This document shows, piece by piece, positions 41,265 to 45,488 of a stretch of 45,488 nt of DNA; the stretch's first letter is position 1, and the number at the start of each line of letters is the position of its first letter. The stretch comes from Duganella radicis (lineage in GTDB: Bacteria; Pseudomonadota; Gammaproteobacteria; Burkholderiales; Burkholderiaceae_D), in NCBI RefSeq assembly GCF_009720825.1, contig NZ_WNKY01000048.1, positions 1-45,488 of the forward strand. The letters are read 5' to 3'. The notes under the pieces are model-generated. The model had not been told where the DNA came from. It saw only the letters and a program-made list of their open reading frames with translations, and did not search any database. Position numbers and translations under genes: made by a program.

Positions 41265-42737
41265 TTAAACGCCTGCTGGCGCGCGGGTGTGCCAGTCGGT
41301 GGCTTGCTGATAGGCGTGCGCCACGTTCAGCAGCCTGGCTTCACCAAAGTGTTTGCCGATGATTTGCAGACCGACCGGGCGATTCTTGGCGCCGAAGCCC
41401 ACAGGGATCGACATGCCAGGCAGACCGGCCAGGCTGGTGGACAGGGTGTAGATGTCGGCCAGGTAGGCGGCCACCGGATCGTCCGATTTGTCGCCCAGAT
41501 CCCACGCCACGGTCGGCGCCACAGGGCCCATGATCACATCGCACACGGCGTCCGGGCCGTTCAGCACCTTCTCGAAGTCCTGCGCGATCAGGCGGCGGAT
41601 TTTCTGCGCTTTCAGGTAGTAGGCGTCGTAGTAGCCGTGGCACAGCACATAGGTGCCGACCATGATGCGGCGTTTCACCTCATTGCCGAAGCCCTGGTCG
41701 CGGGTCTTGCGGTACATGTCTTGCAGATCCTTGTAGCCTTCGGCACGGAAGCCGTAGCGCACGCCGTCGAAGCGCGACAGGTTGGAGGAGGCCTCGGCCG
41801 GCGCGATCATGTAGTAGGCCGGGATCGACAGCTTGGTGTTCGGCAGCGAAATGTCGACCAGCGTCGCGCCCAGTTCCACGTACTTGGCCAGCGCGGCGCG
41901 CACCGCGTCTTCCACGTCCTTCGACAGGCCTTCGCCGAAGTATTCTTTCGGCACGCCGATGCGCAGGCCGGTCAGCGGCTGGCCCAGTTCGCGGGTGAAG
42001 TCTTCGTCGACGCCGCCCAGTTCCGGCGACAGCGAGGTCGAGTCGCGCTCGTCGAAACCGGCCATGGCGTTCAGCAGCAGGGCGCAGTCTTCGGCGGTTT
42101 GCGCCATCGGGCCGCCCTGGTCCAGCGACGAGGCAAACGCGATCATGCCGAAGCGCGACACGCGGCCGTAGGTCGGCTTGATGCCGGTGATGCCGCAGAA
42201 GGCGGCCGGCTGGCGGATCGAGCCGCCGGTGTCGGTGCCGGTCACGCCCGGCGCCAGGCGCGCGGCCACGGCGGCGGCCGAGCCGCCCGACGAGCCGCCC
42301 GGCACGGCGCTTTTATCCCACGGGTTTTTCACCGCGCCGAAGGCCGAGTTCTCGTTGGCCGAGCCCATGGCGAATTCGTCGCAATTCAGCTTGCCCAGCG
42401 TGACCATGCCGGCTTTCTGGAACTTCTCGACCACGGTGGCGTCGAATGGGCTGACGTAGTTGGCCAGCATTTTGGAGCCGGCGGTGGAGCGCCAGCCTTT
42501 GGTGACGAAGATGTCCTTGTGGGCGATCGGCACGCCGGTCAGCGGGCCGGCGGTGCCGTCGGCGATGCGTTTGTCGGCTTCGGCCGCTTGCGCCAGGGTC
42601 AGCGCGCGGTCCATGTGCAGGAAGGCATTCAGGTCGCTTTGCTCGATGCGGTCGAGGAACTGGGTGGCCAGTTCGGTGGCGGTGATCGCTTTGCTTTGCA
42701 GGAGGGCGGAGAGCTCTTTAATGGTTTTGGTGTGCAT
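41265..42737 (-). CDS. gatA: Asp-tRNA(Asn)/Glu-tRNA(Gln) amidotransferase subunit A
   Basis: A 490-residue amidase that releases ammonia from glutamine. The Ser-cisSer-Lys triad is present at Lys74 (GVPIAHKDIF), Ser149 (PGGSSGGSAAA) and Ser173 (TGTDTGGSIRQPAAF), with the spacing of characterised GatA enzymes. The length is typical. It lies between gatC (50 bases upstream) and gatB (22 bases downstream). Confidence 0.98.
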   Translation of the reverse strand: MHTKTIKELSALLQSKAITATELATQFLDRIEQSDLNAFLHMDRALTLAQAAEADKRIADGTAGPLTGVPIAHKDIFVTKGWRSTAGSKMLANYVSPFDATVVEKFQKAGMVTLGKLNCDEFAMGSANENSAFGAVKNPWDKSAVPGGSSGGSAAAVAARLAPGVTGTDTGGSIRQPAAFCGITGIKPTYGRVSRFGMIAFASSLDQGGPMAQTAEDCALLLNAMAGFDERDSTSLSPELGGVDEDFTRELGQPLTGLRIGVPKEYFGEGLSKDVEDAVRAALAKYVELGATLVDISLPNTKLSIPAYYMIAPAEASSNLSRFDGVRYGFRAEGYKDLQDMYRKTRDQGFGNEVKRRIMVGTYVLCHGYYDAYYLKAQKIRRLIAQDFEKVLNGPDAVCDVIMGPVAPTVAWDLGDKSDDPVAAYLADIYTLSTSLAGLPGMSIPVGFGAKNRPVGLQIIGKHFGEARLLNVAHAYQQATDWHTRAPAGV

Positions 42738-42787
42738 GGCGTTTCAATTCAGATTCGGTGATCGGTGCGGTGAGTGCGGCGCAAGGC

Positions 42788-43090
42788 TTACTCGATCACT
42801 TTCGGCACCAGGTACAGGCCGTCCTGGGTCTTCGGTGCGACGGCTTGGTAATCGTCGCGGCGATTCGGCTCGCTGGCCACGTCTTCGCGCAGGCGCAGGG
42901 CGATGTTGTTCATGTGCGCCGCCAGCGGGTGGCTCAGCGGAGCGACGCCCTCGGTGTCGACCGCCTGCATCTGTTCGGCCAGCGCGAAGATGCCATTCAG
43001 CTGTTCCAGAGCGGTCGCGCTCTGCTGCTCGCTCATCTCAAGTTGGGCCAGTTTGGCAATGCGGGTTACGTCGGATAGGGTCAGGGACAT
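42788..43090 (-). CDS. gatC: Asp-tRNA(Asn)/Glu-tRNA(Gln) amidotransferase subunit C
   Basis: A 100-residue small subunit that stabilises the GatA-GatB complex. The segments DVTRIAKLAQLEMSEQQ, ALEQLNGIFALAEQMQAVDT and LREDVASEPNRRDDYQ match the family. It is the first gene of the operon, and is divergent from mreB with 253 bases between. Confidence 0.96.
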   Translation of the reverse strand: MSLTLSDVTRIAKLAQLEMSEQQSATALEQLNGIFALAEQMQAVDTEGVAPLSHPLAAHMNNIALRLREDVASEPNRRDDYQAVAPKTQDGLYLVPKVIE

Positions 43091-43343
43091 GGCGCGTTAA
43101 TTGTAATATTGATAAAGAACTTGAATATCTGCCTATTCGTCTTCAACTACCGACGAATGCCGCTTAAATCGCGGGCTGGGGCACTGCACTTTTGGATGGA
43201 TTTTGGATAAATCGCAGTCAAATTATAAGGTAGAATGGCGGGTTGATGCGTTGTCGGCGCCGAATCAATGCTGCCGCCGCATCCGGACAGAATTTTTCAC
43301 TTAACGGTTTACGCGCACATACGTCGCGCCACAGGACACTTTA

Positions 43344-44387
43344 ATGTTTGGTTTTTTACGTCGTTACATTTCCTCTGACCTGGCCATCGACCTTGGCACG
43401 GCCAACACCCTGATCTACGTTCGCGGCCAGGGGATCGTCCTGGATGAACCTTCGGTTGTCGCGATCCGCCAGGAAGGCGGCCCGAATGGCAAGAAGACCA
43501 TTCAAGCGGTTGGTAAAGAAGCAAAGCAGATGCTGGGTAAAGTACCTGGCAATATCGAGGCGATCCGCCCGATGAAAGACGGCGTGATCGCCGACTTCAC
43601 CGTCACCGAACAAATGCTGAAGCAGTTCATCCGCATGGTGCACGACTCCAAATTCTTCCGCCCATCGCCACGCATCATCATTTGCGTGCCTTGCGGCTCG
43701 ACCCAGGTGGAACGCCGCGCGATCCGTGAATCGGCGCTGGGCGCCGGCGCCTCGCAGGTGTATCTGATCGAAGAGCCGATGGCAGCGGCCATCGGCGCCG
43801 GCCTGCCGGTGTCCGACGCAACCGGCTCGATGGTGGTGGACATCGGTGGCGGTACCACCGAAGTGGGCATCATCTCGCTGGGCGGCATGGTCTACAAAGG
43901 TTCGGTGCGCGTGGGCGGCGACAAGTTCGACGAAGCCATCGTCAACTACATCCGCCGCAACTACGGCATGCTGATCGGCGAACAGACCGCCGAGGCGATC
44001 AAGAAGGCCATCGGTTCCGCCTTCCCTGGCTCCGAAGTCAAGGAGATGGAAGTCAAGGGCCGCAACCTGTCGGAAGGTATTCCGCGCTCGTTCACCATCT
44101 CGTCCAACGAGATCCTGGAAGCGCTGACCGACCCGCTGAACAACATCGTCTCCGCCGTGAAGAACGCGCTGGAACAGACCCCGCCGGAACTGGGCGCGGA
44201 CATCGCCGAAAAAGGCATGATGCTGACCGGCGGCGGCGCGCTGCTGCGCGATCTGGATCGCCTGCTGATGGAAGAAACCGGCCTGCCGGTGCTGGTGGCG
44301 GAAGATCCGCTGACCTGCGTGGTGCGCGGCTCCGGCATGGCGCTGGAGCGGATGGACCAACTGGGTTCGATCTTCTCCTACGAATGA
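43344..44387 (+). CDS. mreB: Rod-shape-determining protein MreB
   Basis: Actin-like filament protein that guides cell-wall growth at the inner membrane. The product is 347 residues, the usual length. ATP-binding phosphate loops are DLGTANTLIYVRG and VVDIGGGTTEVGIISLGG, and the adenosine motif is MLTGGGALLRDLDRLL. The N-terminal MFGFLRRYISSDLAIDLG is typical of proteobacteria. The 43091-43343 gap upstream is AT-rich around 43200-43240 and probably holds the promoter, but no clean pair of hexamers was found. mreC follows after 51 bases. Confidence 0.98.
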   Translation: MFGFLRRYISSDLAIDLGTANTLIYVRGQGIVLDEPSVVAIRQEGGPNGKKTIQAVGKEAKQMLGKVPGNIEAIRPMKDGVIADFTVTEQMLKQFIRMVHDSKFFRPSPRIIICVPCGSTQVERRAIRESALGAGASQVYLIEEPMAAAIGAGLPVSDATGSMVVDIGGGTTEVGIISLGGMVYKGSVRVGGDKFDEAIVNYIRRNYGMLIGEQTAEAIKKAIGSAFPGSEVKEMEVKGRNLSEGIPRSFTISSNEILEALTDPLNNIVSAVKNALEQTPPELGADIAEKGMMLTGGGALLRDLDRLLMEETGLPVLVAEDPLTCVVRGSGMALERMDQLGSIFSYE

Positions 44388-44399
44388 TCTGACTAAAAC

Positions 44400-44421
44400 G
44401 GGGCCGCGAATCAGCGGCCCC
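44400..44421 (+). other. Hairpin between mreB and mreC without a T-tract
   Basis: GGGGCCGC (44400-44407), six-base loop, GCGGCCCC (44414-44421): a perfect 8-bp GC stem. The sequence after it is not T-rich, so it is more likely a pause or mRNA-processing/stability hairpin that sets the mreB to mreC ratio than a terminator. Confidence 0.6.
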
Positions 44422-44438
44422 GATGCTTATTGGAAGTC

Positions 44439-45488
44439 ATGGAATACAGTCCTCCGCCACTTTTCAAGCAAGGCGCCTCGGCGCGGGTCAAGATGACGGT
44501 GTTCGCGTGCATATCGATTGCACTGCTGCTGGTCGATTCGCATATGCGGACCCTGACCACGGTGCGCCAGGTGGCCGGCACCGTGCTGTATCCGCTGCAA
44601 ATGGCGGCTTTGTTGCCGCGCGACGCCATCTACGGCGTCGGCGATTATTTCTCCACTTTGTCGTCGATGGAAAAGCAGGTGCGCGAGTTGCGCCGCCAGC
44701 AGATCCTCAGCTCGCAGGCGTTGCAGCAGGCGCAGTTGCAGGCGGCCGAGAATGCGCAGTTGCGCAAGCTGCTGGACGCGCGCGAGCATCTGCCGGTGAA
44801 GTCGATGCTGGCCGATGTGCTGTACGACGCGCGCGATGTCAACAGCCGCAAGATCATTCTGGATCGCGGCACGCGCCACGATGTGACGCTGGGTTTGCCG
44901 GTGATCGATAATCAGGGCGTGGTCGGGCAGGTGACGCGGGTGTTTCCGTTCACCTCCGAGGTGACGCTGCTGTCCGACAAGGAGCAGGCGATTCCGGTGC
45001 AACTGCTGCGCAATGGCTTGCGTTCCGTGGCCTATGGGCGCGGCAAGGCGGGCAATCTGGAGTTGCGCTTTACGGCGCCGAATGCGGACATTCAGGTGGG
45101 CGATATCGTGGTTACTTCGGGTCTGGACGGTGTGTATCCGGCCGGTCTGGCGGTGGCGCGCGTGTCGCAGGTGGAGAACAGCGCCGGCGGTTCGTTCGGC
45201 GGCGTGATCTGCCAGCCATTGGCCGGCATCATGAACAATACGCAGTTGCTGATTCTGATGTCGACGCCGGACATGCCTCCGCGACCGGCGGATGAGGAGC
45301 AGCGTCCGCTGCGCAAGCACAATAACAAGATGGCGCCGATCAAGGACGTACCGAAAGAGGGCGCGGACGGCCAGCCCGCCGCCGCACCGGCGGCAAACGG
45401 TTCGCCCGGCCTGATGCCGGTGATGCCGCCGCCCGCGCCGAAAGCCGCCGCCGCCGATGCCGCAGCCGTCGCGGCGCCGGCCACCGCG
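44439..45488 (+). CDS. mreC: Rod-shape-determining protein MreC, 3' end outside the window
   Basis: The first 350 residues of MreC, which links MreB to the wall synthesis enzymes. It begins MEYSPPPLFKQGASARVKMT, with one membrane segment (about 20-35), a coiled-coil region (about 70-108; LSSMEKQVRELRRQQILSSQ) and the two-barrel periplasmic core (ADVLYDARDVNSRKIILDRG, VGQVTRVFPFTSEVTLLSD, GDIVVTSGLDGVYPAGL). From about residue 285 the tail becomes Pro/Ala-rich and runs off the window without a stop. The start at 44439 fits homology. mreD should follow. Confidence 0.96.
   Translation, partial: MEYSPPPLFKQGASARVKMTVFACISIALLLVDSHMRTLTTVRQVAGTVLYPLQMAALLPRDAIYGVGDYFSTLSSMEKQVRELRRQQILSSQALQQAQLQAAENAQLRKLLDAREHLPVKSMLADVLYDARDVNSRKIILDRGTRHDVTLGLPVIDNQGVVGQVTRVFPFTSEVTLLSDKEQAIPVQLLRNGLRSVAYGRGKAGNLELRFTAPNADIQVGDIVVTSGLDGVYPAGLAVARVSQVENSAGGSFGGVICQPLAGIMNNTQLLILMSTPDMPPRPADEEQRPLRKHNNKMAPIKDVPKEGADGQPAAAPAANGSPGLMPVMPPPAPKAAAADAAAVAAPATA

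Overview
The window is a GC-rich, gene-dense stretch of a chromosome. Gene content and order point to a betaproteobacterium of the family Oxalobacteraceae (Duganella/Massilia-like). The pointers are the proteobacterial-type gshA followed by gshB and an EIIA(Man)-HPr-EI regulatory PTS, metX-metW, a PEP-CTERM protein, gatCAB divergent from mreBC, and typical Burkholderiales codon use. No rRNA, tRNA, CRISPR array, insertion sequence or prophage was seen. Both window ends cut genes: amtB at the left and mreC at the right. The assignment to a family is inference from protein resemblance, not from a search.

Layout. (1) 1-6351: ammonium channel amtB with a clear terminator, then glutathione synthesis (gshA, gshB) and a transport-free regulatory PTS (EIIA, ptsH, ptsI). 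A terminator-like hairpin sits between EIIA and ptsH. (2) 6428-11176: a tightly packed run of metX, metW, an AmpG-type permease, an exported M48 peptidase and an RluA-type pseudouridine synthase. (3) 11184-17216: two tandem, equally long (988 aa) Ig-like/RTX-like giant surface or secreted proteins on the minus strand, each preceded by a conserved leader. (4) 17361-20180: xth, pyrE, a small DUF4279-like protein and an alpha/beta hydrolase. (5) 20297-23356: twin exported beta-sandwich proteins translationally coupled to a LytS/LytTR two-component system. (6) 23360-27548: an RstA/RstB-like two-component system divergent from an outer-membrane module (beta-barrel, MipA/OmpV, a small exported protein), with a cluster of TACA boxes between them. 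(7) 27660-32172: a PEP-CTERM protein, a large exported phosphoesterase, a di-heme peroxidase and an unknown exported protein. (8) 32375-34948: ExbB/ExbD-like proton channel genes coupled to a membrane-anchored coiled-coil protein with a sugar-binding-like C-terminal domain. (9) 35025-37144: a BlaI-type repressor and a BlaR1-type M56 peptidase fused to a TonB C-terminal domain. Upstream lie remnants of what looks like a two-gene HEPN cassette. (10) 37258-39749: a GH13-like protein that seems to lack catalytic residues and an exported HELSH peptidase. (11) 39782-45488: gatCAB on the minus strand and mreB-mreC on the plus strand.

The most interesting candidates for undescribed biology are the ExbB/ExbD plus coiled-coil/beta-sandwich operon, the tandem 988-aa Ig-like pair, the twin beta-sandwich/LytS/LytTR operon, and the exported phosphoesterase-peroxidase operon. 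Housekeeping blocks look ordinary.
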